The notes beneath the pieces are model-generated. The model was not told the origin of the DNA and did not search any database. It saw nothing but the letters and a program-made list of their open reading frames with translations. A stretch of 64,000 bases of DNA from Burkholderia glumae LMG 2196 = ATCC 33617 (GTDB taxonomy: Bacteria; Pseudomonadota; Gammaproteobacteria; Burkholderiales; Burkholderiaceae): contig NZ_CP009435.1 of the NCBI RefSeq assembly GCF_000960995.1, forward strand, positions 1,116,001 through 1,180,000, given 5' to 3'. Positions 11,190 through 18,768 of this stretch are shown piece by piece. The number at the start of each line of letters is the position of its first letter. Position 1 is the stretch's first letter. Made by a program: the position numbers and the translations under genes.

Positions 11190-12253
11190 AGCACCGGCGC
11201 CGGCTCGGCTGTCAGCGGCGCGACCCAATGCGCCAGGTGATCGGCGGAGAGGTGCGCGTACCGCTGCACCATTTCCAGCGTCTCCCAGCCGCCCAGCTCC
11301 TTCAGCACCTGCAGCGGCGTGCCACGTTGCACGTGCCAGCTCGCCCAGGTGTGGCGCAGGTCGTGCCAGCGGAAATCACTGATACGTGCACGCTTCAACG
11401 CCTTTCGCCAGGCTTCGGTCACGGTCTGATACACCGGCCGGCCGTGGTAGACGAACACGCTGTCGACGAACTCGGGCGCTCGCCTCTTCCCGCGCTGGCG
11501 CAGAAGCACGGCGATCGCTGTATCGGACAACGGCACCGTGATGGCCTTCTTCGCTTTCGCCTGGTCCGGGTGGATCCAGGCGACGCGTCGCACGATGTCG
11601 ACCTGCGACCACTGCAATCCGGTCACGTTCGAGCGACGCAGCCCTGTCTCGAGCGCGAAACGCGCCATGTCGGCCAGATGCTCGGGCAGTTCGGCGAGCA
11701 GACGTTCGGCTTCAGCCTGGGTCAGCCAGCGGATCCGCTTCTGCACGACTTTCGCGCGCTTCGTGACCGGCACCCGGTCCAACCATTCCCACTCGACGGC
11801 CGCGTTCAGCACCGCCTTCAACACGCCGATCACGCGCGTCACGGTGCCGGCGCTGACGCGCTGGTCGGTCGTGACGATGCCGCGCGTCGTGCGGATGACT
11901 TTCGGTTCCCTCCTCTTCGCCTGGGCGATTGCGTCGATTTTGTCGCGGTCGATGTCGATCAGCGCGACGCCGGACAGGTGTTGATCGAGCCACCGCAGGT
12001 GCGTTTTCGACGTTTCCAGGCTCGGCAGCCCTTCCCGGTCGCTGATGTATCGCACGACGGCGTCGTTCCAGGTGTAGCGCGGTTTGGTGCCGAGCCGCGC
12101 CTGGTTCCACAGGTCGACCTTCAGCCGATCGTGGAACTCCTGGGCCTGCGCTTTGTTGCTGGTTCCAGTGCTGCCTTGTAGCGGCGTTCCGCCGCCAGGG
12201 GGGTACAACTTGTATTGCCAGTTGGGACTGGTCTTCCGTTTGTAGAGCGACAT
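11177..12253 (-). CDS. int: Phage tyrosine-recombinase integrase
   Basis: This 358-aa protein is a site-specific recombinase of the lambda-integrase family that joins phage and tRNA-Arg sites. Catalytic signatures are visible: the first Arg in ETGLRRSNVTGLQW, the HDLRHTWASWH box, and the nucleophilic Tyr in GGWETLEMVQRYAHL. The N-terminal third is a SAM-like core-binding domain. It lies next to attL and is transcribed toward it, as in most tRNA-integrating phages. Its start overlaps the upstream HTH gene by 133 bp in another frame. A near copy, frameshifted, lies at 53337-54430. Confidence 0.96.
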   Translation of the reverse strand: MSLYKRKTSPNWQYKLYPPGGGTPLQGSTGTSNKAQAQEFHDRLKVDLWNQARLGTKPRYTWNDAVVRYISDREGLPSLETSKTHLRWLDQHLSGVALIDIDRDKIDAIAQAKRREPKVIRTTRGIVTTDQRVSAGTVTRVIGVLKAVLNAAVEWEWLDRVPVTKRAKVVQKRIRWLTQAEAERLLAELPEHLADMARFALETGLRRSNVTGLQWSQVDIVRRVAWIHPDQAKAKKAITVPLSDTAIAVLLRQRGKRRAPEFVDSVFVYHGRPVYQTVTEAWRKALKRARISDFRWHDLRHTWASWHVQRGTPLQVLKELGGWETLEMVQRYAHLSADHLAHWVAPLTAEPAPVLAAI

Positions 12254-12456
12254 TTTTCAACTTCTCCAGGACGATCGCCCTGCACAACTCGCGGGATCCA
12301 TTCTCCGGCGAGGTAACGCTGCAGGGCAACCGTCGAAAACATCCAGCGCTTCCCAACCTTACGGCCTGGTACGTCGCCGGCCTTTGCCTTCAGGCGCACG
12401 GTTTCCGGATGCGCGCCGAGCAACGCGGCAGCTTGCTCAAGGTTGACGGTATGCAC
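12121..12456 (-). CDS. Excisionase-like helix-turn-helix protein (Cox/AlpA-type)
   Basis: The start of this 111-aa product (GTG 12456) carries a short MerR-like winged HTH: VNLEQAAALLGAHPETVRLK, then GDVPGRKVGKRWMF, ending in LQRYLAG. This is the fold of phage excisionases and AlpA-type regulators. Position directly before int supports a role in excision or control of int. The frame is open to an ATG at 12534, which would add 26 low-complexity residues. The C-terminal 45 residues overlap the integrase start in another frame and may be dispensable, or serve translational coupling. Confidence 0.72.
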   Translation of the reverse strand: MHTVNLEQAAALLGAHPETVRLKAKAGDVPGRKVGKRWMFSTVALQRYLAGEWIPRVVQGDRPGEVEKCRSTNGRPVPTGNTSCTPLAAERRYKAALEPATKRRPRSSTIG

Positions 12457-12501
12457 TGGGCTATCTCCCGAGCGCGACGCGGCGGGGGGAGGGGCAAAAC
12501 A

Positions 12502-12827
12502 ACTCGTGGATTCGTGGCATGCCCTGTTATTCATACGTAACCATCTGATTTTTAAGGTTTTCGTTTGCCATCATTTGCCATGAAAAACACATGGCACCCC
12601 CTTCCGACTCGTGGCCTAAAAAATAGGCAGCGCCCGCGACTCGTGGCAAAACGCGCTCGACTCGTGGCATCGCTTTTCGGTCAATTTCCGCCCCTTCTAC
12701 GTATTCTTTCTTCTTCTTTTTCAATGAATTAGAGAGGAGAGAAAAAGGGACGGCGGCGGCCGGCGCAAAAACCGGACTAGTGGCAAAACCGCATCGACTA
12801 GTGGCAATTCGAATGCGATTCATGGCG
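12502..12827. repeat. Iteron-like direct repeats GACT(C/A)GTGGCA
   Basis: Eight same-strand copies or near copies occur: 12502 (ACTCGTGGA), 12510 (ATTCGTGGCA), 12606 (GACTCGTGGCC), 12638 and 12659 (GACTCGTGGCA), 12775 and 12796 (GACTAGTGGCA), and 12817 (GATTCATGGCG). Several are exactly 21 bp apart, two helical turns. A TTTGCCAT pair and an inverted ATGGCA lie between them. The roughly 600-bp stretch 12535-13143 between the excisionase-like gene and the replication gene has no convincing gene; a 206-codon frame across it is low-complexity. Iterons beside a primase-helicase gene suggest a phage replication origin. Confidence 0.6.
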
Positions 12828-13143
12828 GCACTCTTCTCAACAATCAAAGACTTACGAGCGGACAGCCCCGAAAACCACGATTCGCATGCGCTGCCTGCCC
12901 GTTCCCTGTGGAAAAACCGGTCCAGGCGCCCCCTCTCCCTCAAGGCTCGCGTAGTTGCCCGGCCGTTTCGACTTGCGGGGGGTACGGGGGGAAGCGGACA
13001 GCACGGCGGCCGCGTGACGACGTGCGCCGATTGCTGCGCGCATCGACGCACGCATCCGAAACTCGAATACAGGGCCGCTACGCGGCCAGAAAGAAGGAGG
13101 AAAGGGGTACGGCCGCGCTGCGGCCGCATCGGCTGAGAGGGCG

Positions 13144-15936
13144 TCACGCTGCGGCCCCTTGTCGTGCGTCGGTCGCCAGATCTTCACGGATGGACACGTG
13201 CAGCCCGAAGCCGGCCAGGCGGTCCAGCGAGATCGGCGTGAGGTACGGCACGCGCCGGGTGTAGATGCGCCGCTCGACTTCCTTCTCGCCGACCACGACG
13301 CCGGCGTGCTTGAGCTGCGCCTTGAACACGCGATCGGATTTGACCGGCAGGCCGTTCCATTTGTCGCGCAGCGCGCTCGTGTGGGCGATGTGGTCCATCA
13401 CATGCCCGGTGCGCAGCAGCAGGCAGAACTCGCCGTCGACGGTATCGAACGTGAACGGGTGCTTGTAGTTGCCGCCGTCGATCTCGGACAGCACGGTTTC
13501 CATGATCCAGACCCACGGTTCGCGATCGGCGCTCGTCTCGGCGATGTGACCGTTCATTTCGGCGAGCAGGTCGCGCGGGAAGTCGCCTTCGCTCGGATCC
13601 ATGCCGGCGAACTCGCACAGGTAGCGCCAGGCGAGCGCGACGGCCGCATAGTTGCCGGCCATCCGCTTCGCGCCGTCGTCCTCGCCGCTCGCGCGGCAGT
13701 TGGCCAGCGCCTTGTCGCGCAGCGTCGTGTACTGGTCGGACACGGCGCGCTTGTCCAGGCCGGCGAGGAATTCGAGCCACTGGCGAACCGGGAAGCGAGG
13801 CAGGTCGTCGGGCATCAGCGGACCGCGCTTGCCGGTCAGCGTCGTGCGCACGAGCTTTCCGAGCAGGCTGCGCACGGGCACGTCTTCGCCGGCCAGCATC
13901 ACGGGCGCGCACAACAGATATTCGGTCATGTCGGTCCCGCGACGTGTCACGGTGTACTGGTAGTTCTCCTGCAGCAGGCCGACAGCCTTGTCGATGACGT
14001 CCTGCCGGCGCGCGGACAGCTCTTCCCATCCAACCGGGTGGCTCGTGTGACTGATGCTGGTCAGCAGGCGGAACTCGGTCTGCAGCGACTGCCCGGAAAA
14101 CATCGTGAACGCGAGCGAGCGCTCGAGGCGCTTGATGAGCGTCGACTTGCCGGCGCCCTTGTTCGCCTGGATCGTGATGTGCGGCCAGAAACCGAGCAAC
14201 GCCTTGAGGTGGCCGCCGAGCGCCCACACGAGCGGGATCGTCGCGGCATTCTGCTTGAACGTCGCCTGGTACGCGGCGATCACGCGACGTGCGTCACTGG
14301 CCGGGCCGGTCGGGAAGGTCAGGTTGTGGTACGGGCACTGCTTGTCGGCTTCGGTGAAGTAGCAGTCCGGGCCTTCGTTGACGATCAGGCGGCCGTCGCG
14401 CCAGGCGAGCCCGACGAAGTTTGCCGCCTGGCGCGCGCCGAGGTCAGCGCCGCGCTCGAGGATGTTGACCATGCGCTTGAACGGCGCCGGCGACCAGATC
14501 GGGCCGAACTTGCCCCACTGGTCGACGTTGTGCAGCTGGTCGTCGAGCATGACGCGGCGCACGAGCTGCGCGCCGTGGCGCGGCGCCTGGACGGACACGG
14601 CGAAATAGACGGTCGGTGCCTGGTCAGCGTCGCCCGTCATCGTCGACGTCGCGCTCGCCACGGATACGCGGCTGATGCCGGCGATGCGGAAGCCACACAG
14701 GTCCGTCATGACGGGCGTTTCGACGCCGCTTTCCTCGTTCTTGTCCATCTTCGTGATGTAGCTGGTGAAGTCCGGCCGCACGCGGAAACGCCAGTACTGC
14801 GCGAAGTCGTGCGACGGCAGGAAGATGCGCGGCCGGCCGCGACGCGTGGCGTCGCCGGCGAGGCCGGCGATGAGCCACGGCTCGAGCTGGTCGAGTGCGC
14901 GCTGCAGATCGGCCGGGCCGCGCAGTTGCAGGTAGTCGTTCACGTCGTTGATCGGCTTGACGGCCTTCTCGCCGTCCGCGAGGTCGGCGAACCAATTCGC
15001 CTGGTCGACGAGCACCGCGCTGATGTTCAGCGCCGTGAGCCGTTCGTAGAGCGCCCAGGCAGCTTCCGGTCCAGGGCGGCGGCCGGCGCGCGGGTGGCCG
15101 TCCGCGAACGGCTCGTCGTTGTCCAGGCAGATCACGACCTGTTTTCCGCGCAGGAATGCGAAGTCGATACCGTCGACGTTCGCCAGGCCGCGCAGCGCGA
15201 GTGCGGCGGCGCCAGGCATCGCGCAGGTGTCGATCGACAGCGCGTTGATCGCGCTTTCGACGATGAACACGCGCTTCGCCTTCTCGAGCCGACGAGGATC
15301 GGCGGTCCATCCGTAACCGGCCTTGTCGCCCTGGGTCTGCGTCTTGACGCCGCCGTTGAGCGCGGGATCGACGTAGCGCATGTCGACGGCGACGACGCGC
15401 GCGTCGCCCGGTGCGCGCACGATGAACGCAGCGGCCGGGCCGGCGTGGCCGACTTCGCCGGCAGCGATCTTCGAGCTGGTCCACGTGTTGAAGCCGAGCG
15501 AGCGCGCGGCGATCGCCGCGTCGATCGCGGCTGCGGAAATGCCGCGGCCGACGAGGTATTCGCGCACCTGGTCGCGCTCGGCGAAGCACCGATCGGCGAT
15601 GTATTCGACGGTCGTTTTCTCGCGGCGCTCGGCCGGCCCCTGGCGGTCGAGCGGGATGCCGTACGCGTCGTGCAGGTAGCGCACCGCGTCGGCGACGGTG
15701 CCGCCGCGCGTGTGAATGACCAGGTCGATACACGAGCCGCCGACGTCGGCGCTGTGGTCGCGCCAGCCGGTGCCGTGCTTCGGGTGGTTCACGAAGATCG
15801 ACAGGGACGGGCTCTTGTCGTCGTGCTGCGGCGAGTGGTACAGCGCGCGGTCGCCGCCGCGACCGCGCTTCAAGCCGAGGCGATCGGCGAGGTCGTGCAG
15901 GTCGATGCGTTGTTTCAGTTCGTCGATCGAGGCCAT
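13144..15936 (-). CDS. Phage replication protein: Toprim primase fused to helicase-like ATPase (DUF927 type)
   Basis: This 930-aa protein starts with a CHC2-like primase fold (residues 10-85) whose zinc cysteines are lost: HSPQHDDKSPSLSIF stands where CPFH..PS is usual. A Toprim domain follows, with E227 in FIVESAINAL and the acidic pair D272/D274 in CLDNDEP. The C-terminal half is a DUF927-type ATPase with Walker A ANKGAGKSTL (K597). It probably primes and unwinds phage DNA at an origin, as the alpha protein of satellite P4 does. P2 itself uses a rolling-circle nickase gpA instead. It is the last large gene of the early minus-strand operon. Confidence 0.88.
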   Translation of the reverse strand: MASIDELKQRIDLHDLADRLGLKRGRGGDRALYHSPQHDDKSPSLSIFVNHPKHGTGWRDHSADVGGSCIDLVIHTRGGTVADAVRYLHDAYGIPLDRQGPAERREKTTVEYIADRCFAERDQVREYLVGRGISAAAIDAAIAARSLGFNTWTSSKIAAGEVGHAGPAAAFIVRAPGDARVVAVDMRYVDPALNGGVKTQTQGDKAGYGWTADPRRLEKAKRVFIVESAINALSIDTCAMPGAAALALRGLANVDGIDFAFLRGKQVVICLDNDEPFADGHPRAGRRPGPEAAWALYERLTALNISAVLVDQANWFADLADGEKAVKPINDVNDYLQLRGPADLQRALDQLEPWLIAGLAGDATRRGRPRIFLPSHDFAQYWRFRVRPDFTSYITKMDKNEESGVETPVMTDLCGFRIAGISRVSVASATSTMTGDADQAPTVYFAVSVQAPRHGAQLVRRVMLDDQLHNVDQWGKFGPIWSPAPFKRMVNILERGADLGARQAANFVGLAWRDGRLIVNEGPDCYFTEADKQCPYHNLTFPTGPASDARRVIAAYQATFKQNAATIPLVWALGGHLKALLGFWPHITIQANKGAGKSTLIKRLERSLAFTMFSGQSLQTEFRLLTSISHTSHPVGWEELSARRQDVIDKAVGLLQENYQYTVTRRGTDMTEYLLCAPVMLAGEDVPVRSLLGKLVRTTLTGKRGPLMPDDLPRFPVRQWLEFLAGLDKRAVSDQYTTLRDKALANCRASGEDDGAKRMAGNYAAVALAWRYLCEFAGMDPSEGDFPRDLLAEMNGHIAETSADREPWVWIMETVLSEIDGGNYKHPFTFDTVDGEFCLLLRTGHVMDHIAHTSALRDKWNGLPVKSDRVFKAQLKHAGVVVGEKEVERRIYTRRVPYLTPISLDRLAGFGLHVSIREDLATDARQGAAA

Positions 15937-15938
15937 CG

Positions 15939-16187
15939 TTATTGCTGTTGATGCAGGGAGAGGGCGGCAGGATTGCCGGGTGTCGCGGGGCTGTCGACGA
16001 GCGCGCGAAGCGCGTCGGCCGACGCGGGGAAGGCAAGCGCCAGGCGATCGCCGAGGATGCTGACGAACAGCGCGAGCACCGCGACGCGCTGTAAGCCGCC
16101 CGGTTCATGGTCGAAGCGAAGGACGTCGGCGGCCGCCGCGATGGACGCCGCGAGCGCGGCGTCGTGAGGGGTAGTCGTGTGCGTCAT
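15939..16187 (-). CDS. Hypothetical phage protein, 82 aa
   Basis: This is a small early phage protein, start MTHTTTPHD at 16187. The product is helical and Ala/Leu-rich (AALAASIAAAADVL, then VLALFVSILGDRLALAF). I recognise no family. Its ATG overlaps the stop of the upstream gene (ATGA) and it ends 2 bp before the replication gene start, so all three are probably translationally coupled. A role in replication is possible from position only. Confidence 0.65.
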   Translation of the reverse strand: MTHTTTPHDAALAASIAAAADVLRFDHEPGGLQRVAVLALFVSILGDRLALAFPASADALRALVDSPATPGNPAALSLHQQQ

Positions 16188-16546
16188 GCTGCTGCACCTC
16201 CGAGGATGTCGTGATGGTTCTGCTGCAGGCGTTGAACGGCGTGCTGCAGCTCGTAGCGCGAGGTCATCGCCTGGTCGAGCGTGGAGCGCAGGCGATCGCG
16301 GATGCGATCGACGTTCGCCGCCGCGTTCGCACGCGCCGCGTCGTGTGTCACGCCATGGCCGATGCGGATGCCAGAGGCAAGGTGCGTGACGACCCATTTT
16401 TCTGGATGGCCGTCGCGGAGGTGCGGCTCGACGTGGATGCCGAACGCGGCACCGACGTCGTTCGGGATGACGACGTGATCGCCGGCGACGGTGCGCAGGC
16501 CGGCCGTCGTCAGCAGCTCGTAGCGGATGGTGGGTGCGTGATTCAT
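16184..16546 (-). CDS. Hypothetical phage protein, 120 aa
   Basis: This 120-aa early phage protein has a short beta-rich N-terminal part (IRYELLTTAGLRTVAGDHVVIP, read as two strands) and a helical C-terminal half (DRIRDRLRSTLDQAM, then ELQHAVQRLQQNHHD) that could form a coiled coil. I recognise no family. It overlaps the next gene by 4 bp (ATGA) and belongs to the operon that ends with the Toprim/helicase gene. Confidence 0.68.
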   Translation of the reverse strand: MNHAPTIRYELLTTAGLRTVAGDHVVIPNDVGAAFGIHVEPHLRDGHPEKWVVTHLASGIRIGHGVTHDAARANAAANVDRIRDRLRSTLDQAMTSRYELQHAVQRLQQNHHDILGGAAA

Positions 16547-16549
16547 GCT

Positions 16550-16744
16550 TCACCCGCGAGGCGGAACGGACCATGCCAGGGCCGCGATCAGGACGACCAT
16601 CGCGACGACGCCGATCACGAAAGCGATCGCGCGGGCGTTTCGAACGTCGAACAGGCGCAGCACGTCGGCGGCCAGGTAGTAGATGCCGGTGAGGGAGAGG
16701 GAAAGCATCAGCAACACGCTGATGCCGAACACGTATGGCTTCAT
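16550..16744 (-). CDS. Small two-helix membrane protein, 64 aa
   Basis: The product (start MKPYVFG at 16744) has two hydrophobic segments: FGISVLLMLSLSLTGIYYLA and AIAFVIGVVAMVVLIAALAW, joined by a short charged loop (DVLRLFDVRNAR). It should sit in the inner membrane with both ends on the same side. I recognise no family. Small membrane proteins in the early region of phages can act in superinfection exclusion, but nothing here proves that. It ends 3 bp before the following gene. Confidence 0.68.
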   Translation of the reverse strand: MKPYVFGISVLLMLSLSLTGIYYLAADVLRLFDVRNARAIAFVIGVVAMVVLIAALAWSVPPRG

Positions 16745-16787
16745 GGTGTGATTCCAGGTGAGTGCGCCGGCGGCCTGCGCGGATGGG

Positions 16788-16982
16788 TCAGTCGAAGTCG
16801 TTCGCGGCGCGGCGTTTCCCGTCGACGTTCGGTAACTCGGGCGCGGGTTCTCGATCGCGCCATACGTTCGCCGTGCATTCGAAGGCGCGGCGGGCGGCCG
16901 GGCACAGGGCGTCGAAATTCCCGACCATGCGCAGGCGGCGCCACATCGCGCGCAGGTCGAGGTCGGTGAGGGGCGCGCGCAT
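16788..16982 (-). CDS. Hypothetical phage protein, 64 aa
   Basis: This small early protein starts MRAPLTDLDLRAMWRR at 16982, 4 bp after the upstream stop. It contains a tryptophan/arginine helix and a central FDALCPAARRAFEC segment with two cysteines. I recognise no family. It is called from its place in a tightly packed run of minus-strand genes. Longer in-frame starts exist (to 17024) but would overlap the upstream gene. Confidence 0.55.
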   Translation of the reverse strand: MRAPLTDLDLRAMWRRLRMVGNFDALCPAARRAFECTANVWRDREPAPELPNVDGKRRAANDFD

Positions 16983-16986
16983 CGCG

Positions 16987-17181
16987 TCAGTGCATCCACT
17001 CGAGCACCGGCGTGCCGTGGGCAAGGTCCCACGACACGACGAAGCCCAAGGCGCGGGCGGACGCGACGAACACGTCGGCGCGGACGTCGGCAGCGGAGAT
17101 CTTCGTGAGGTAGGCGACGCGCTCGTCGTAGGACAGCGACTGGGCGAGTGCGGCGATCGGTGTGGTGATCAGCGTTTGCAT
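16987..17181 (-). CDS. Hypothetical phage protein, 64 aa
   Basis: This small early protein starts MQTLITTPIAAL at 17181. The sequence is mainly helical (IAALAQSLSYDERVAYL, then ADVRADVFVASARALGF). I recognise no family. It lies between the Ogr-like gene and the next small gene, in the same operon. An upstream in-frame start at 17220 is less likely. Confidence 0.55.
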   Translation of the reverse strand: MQTLITTPIAALAQSLSYDERVAYLTKISAADVRADVFVASARALGFVVSWDLAHGTPVLEWMH

Positions 17182-17269
17182 ACGGCCTCCAAGAAATTTC
17201 AGGCAAAAGGAGTCCCTCACGCCCGCAGAGCGGGCGCGATGGGTGTTCAGCGAAACAGCGGGTTAGGGC

Positions 17270-17518
17270 TTAGGCGTCGAGCAGCGGGAGCTGTCGCGAA
17301 TCGGTCGGGAGCCGATCAACCTTGCCGATCGGCACGTACACGTGCGGATTCGGGTTGAGGCTCGGCGCGATCGTGTGGACGGTCGCGACGTGGATCTTGT
17401 AGGTCGTCGCGCATTCGACGTTGGTGCACTGGCAGTACGCCTCGCGCACGAGAGCGGACAGCGTGCGGCTGGTTCGAATGACGGCGCGGCTGCCGCAGTG
17501 GTGACACTTCAATTTCAT
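17270..17518 (-). CDS. ogr: Ogr/Delta-family zinc-finger activator of phage late genes
   Basis: This 82-aa protein has the family's zinc site C5-x2-C8-x22-C31-x4-C36 in the order seen in P2 Ogr and P4 Delta, plus the typical ...RTSRTLS... and AYCQCTNVEC segments. These proteins bind dyads upstream of late promoters and recruit RNA polymerase through its alpha subunit. The three GGTTGT-N13-ACAACC dyads at 26688, 34288 and 41654 are its likely targets. In P2 ogr lies right after gene D; here it sits about 2 kb further on, within the early minus-strand run below the repressor. Confidence 0.9.
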   Translation of the reverse strand: MKLKCHHCGSRAVIRTSRTLSALVREAYCQCTNVECATTYKIHVATVHTIAPSLNPNPHVYVPIGKVDRLPTDSRQLPLLDA

Positions 17519-17545
17519 CGTGACTTCCTGTCGGAGACTGCCGCG

Positions 17546-17737
17546 TTAGGAACGGCTGCTGTTGTGGACGACGTAGAGAGCCCGGTCTCGTCCGGTGAGG
17601 CGACGTGTGCCAAGACGCAGTCGTCGCTTCACGAGCCATTCGGCCGCCTGCTGGAGCGTCGCGAGACCTTCCTGCTGTCGCACGCGCTCGAGCAGTTCGG
17701 CGTCCTGCTCGGTGAATGTGATTTCGAGTTCGGGCAT
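17546..17737 (-). CDS. Hypothetical small phage protein, 63 aa
   Basis: The product starts MPELEITFTEQDAELLERVRQ and continues with a helical segment (GLATLQQAAEWLVKRRLRL) of the kind seen in small ribbon-helix-helix or antitoxin-like DNA-binding proteins. The last 20 residues are basic. I recognise no specific family. It lies 27 bp from the Ogr gene in the early operon. Confidence 0.6.
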   Translation of the reverse strand: MPELEITFTEQDAELLERVRQQEGLATLQQAAEWLVKRRLRLGTRRLTGRDRALYVVHNSSRS

Positions 17738-17765
17738 GGAATCGGCTGCTTCTGAGCTGCTGCCT

Positions 17766-17957
17766 TTAGCCGCGCTCGTGGGCTACATTGCTCGATGGCA
17801 ACAGAGCCTCGGCGGCTTCGCGCAGGACCATCTGGCGAATCAGCGTTGCGGTTTGCTCGCCCTGGTAGTTGGCGAGTGCAGTGATCAGGGCGTATTCGTA
17901 ATCATCGAACCGCACCATCAGGCGTCTTTCGCGGACGCGCTTGGGATCGGGGTACAT
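17766..17957 (-). CDS. Putative ribbon-helix-helix small protein, 63 aa
   Basis: The ATG at 17957 has a good ribosome site (GAGGTGATAACC) and starts MYPDPKRVRERR. The pattern LMVRFDDYEYALITALANYQ followed by QTATLIRQMVLREAAEA resembles a ribbon-helix-helix: one beta strand, then two helices. Such proteins repress transcription as dimers. Its place next to a second similar small gene and the phage repressor suggests a role in the early switch. Longer frames exist but lack the ribosome site. Confidence 0.65.
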   Translation of the reverse strand: MYPDPKRVRERRLMVRFDDYEYALITALANYQGEQTATLIRQMVLREAAEALLPSSNVAHERG

Positions 17958-17973
17958 GGTTATCACCTCGGGT

Positions 17974-18201
17974 TCAGCTTGCGGAAACATTGCCCGTGGT
18001 GTCCTCAAACGAGGACATCTTGGCGAGGTAGAGGGGGAGCCCTTCGAGATAGATGAGACGCGCGAGGCTCGACAGCGAGCGCCGTTCTTCGCGGCCGAGC
18101 AGCTCGAGCTGGGCACGCTCTGCAGGAAGGAGGCGCAGCGAAACGGTCTTGCTGGACATGACGCCCGGCGGCGCACGCCGCGGGCCTTTGTGGGTAGTCA
18201 T
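17974..18201 (-). CDS. Putative Arc/MetJ-type DNA-binding protein, first gene of the early operon
   Basis: The core KTVSLRLLPAERAQLELLG plus RRSLSSLARLIYLEGL has the strand-helix-helix pattern of Arc/MetJ repressors. It is the first gene left of the repressor and is divergent from it, the place of Cro/Cox-like proteins. The start is unclear: ATG 18216 or 18201 lie very close to the likely promoter, and ATG 18159 (MSSKTVSL) would also keep the whole domain. No strong ribosome site is seen at any of them. Confidence 0.62.
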   Translation of the reverse strand: MTTHKGPRRAPPGVMSSKTVSLRLLPAERAQLELLGREERRSLSSLARLIYLEGLPLYLAKMSSFEDTTGNVSAS

Positions 18202-18221
18202 GGCGGGTATACTCAATTTCG

Positions 18222-18236
18222 ATAGTGCTTCACTAG
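18222..18236. promoter_or_regulatory. Putative phage repressor operator ATAGTG-N3-CACTA
   Basis: The dyad ATAGTG-CTT-CACTAG lies in the 75-bp gap between the divergent early gene and the repressor gene. It overlaps the spacer/-35 zone of a possible minus-strand promoter whose -10 is TATACC (18211-18206). Perfect versions of the same dyad occur at 45963 and 50970. A second, wider dyad (CTTCAC 18228-18233 with GTGAAG 18243-18248) partly overlaps it. Confidence 0.6.
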
Positions 18237-18276
18237 GGATAGGTGAAGTGTAAGGTAATCAAAACGAAACCGCAAG

Positions 18277-18768
18277 ATGTCAGAGATTTCAATCGGAAAC
18301 CGGCTGAAGGAGGAGCGGATGCGTATCGGTCTGAGCCAGGCAGAGTTCGCCGCACTGGGCGGCCTCGGTAAGCAGGCGCAGCTCAATTACGAATCCGACG
18401 CGCGATCGCCAGATGCGAACTACCTGGCGGCGCTTTCGAAGGTCGGGGTCGACGTGCTGTACGTCGTAACTGGCGAGCGTGCGCAGGGCGGGGCGATGCC
18501 GGACGACGAAGCCGAGCTGCTCGATGGGTTTCGCCAGTTGAACGACGTCGGTCGGACGGCCGTGCAGGCGTCGATCAATGGCTTCCTGCTCGCGGGCACG
18601 ATGACGATCTCGGGCGCGCCGGCGAAGCGGCTTCCGCGTCTTGCTGAAAACCGAGCGGCGAAATTGGATGCTGCGGCGCTGCAGGCGCTGAGAGACGCGC
18701 AGGAGGACGGGGAGCGCACGAAGGGCGCGCGGTCGCCGCGCAAGAGCGACGTGAAAGGTCAGGACTGA
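18277..18768 (+). CDS. XRE-family phage repressor (C-type)
   Basis: This 163-aa protein has an N-terminal HTH (residues about 5-65): IGNRLKEERMRIGLSQAEFA, then GKQAQLNYESDARSPDANYL and ending in VLYVVTGE, as in the short repressors of P2-like Burkholderia phages. The rest is helical, with no LexA-type protease, so SOS cleavage is unlikely. It is divergent from the early operon and converges with the LysR-like gene, overlapping it by 10 bp. It should hold lysogeny by binding the dyad at 18222. Confidence 0.82.
   Translation: MSEISIGNRLKEERMRIGLSQAEFAALGGLGKQAQLNYESDARSPDANYLAALSKVGVDVLYVVTGERAQGGAMPDDEAELLDGFRQLNDVGRTAVQASINGFLLAGTMTISGAPAKRLPRLAENRAAKLDAAALQALRDAQEDGERTKGARSPRKSDVKGQD

Noticed and set aside
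12502..12827. CRISPR array
   Set aside because: The repeats are about 11 bp, irregularly spaced and diverged, and no cas gene is in the window.
12527..13147. 206-codon minus-strand frame over the iterons
   Set aside because: The translation is low-complexity and the direct repeats with 21-bp spacing do not follow a codon pattern; no ribosome site is seen.
13159..15951. 930-codon plus-strand open frame
   Set aside because: It is the mirror of the Toprim/helicase gene with no protein-like motifs; the minus strand has Toprim and Walker A residues.
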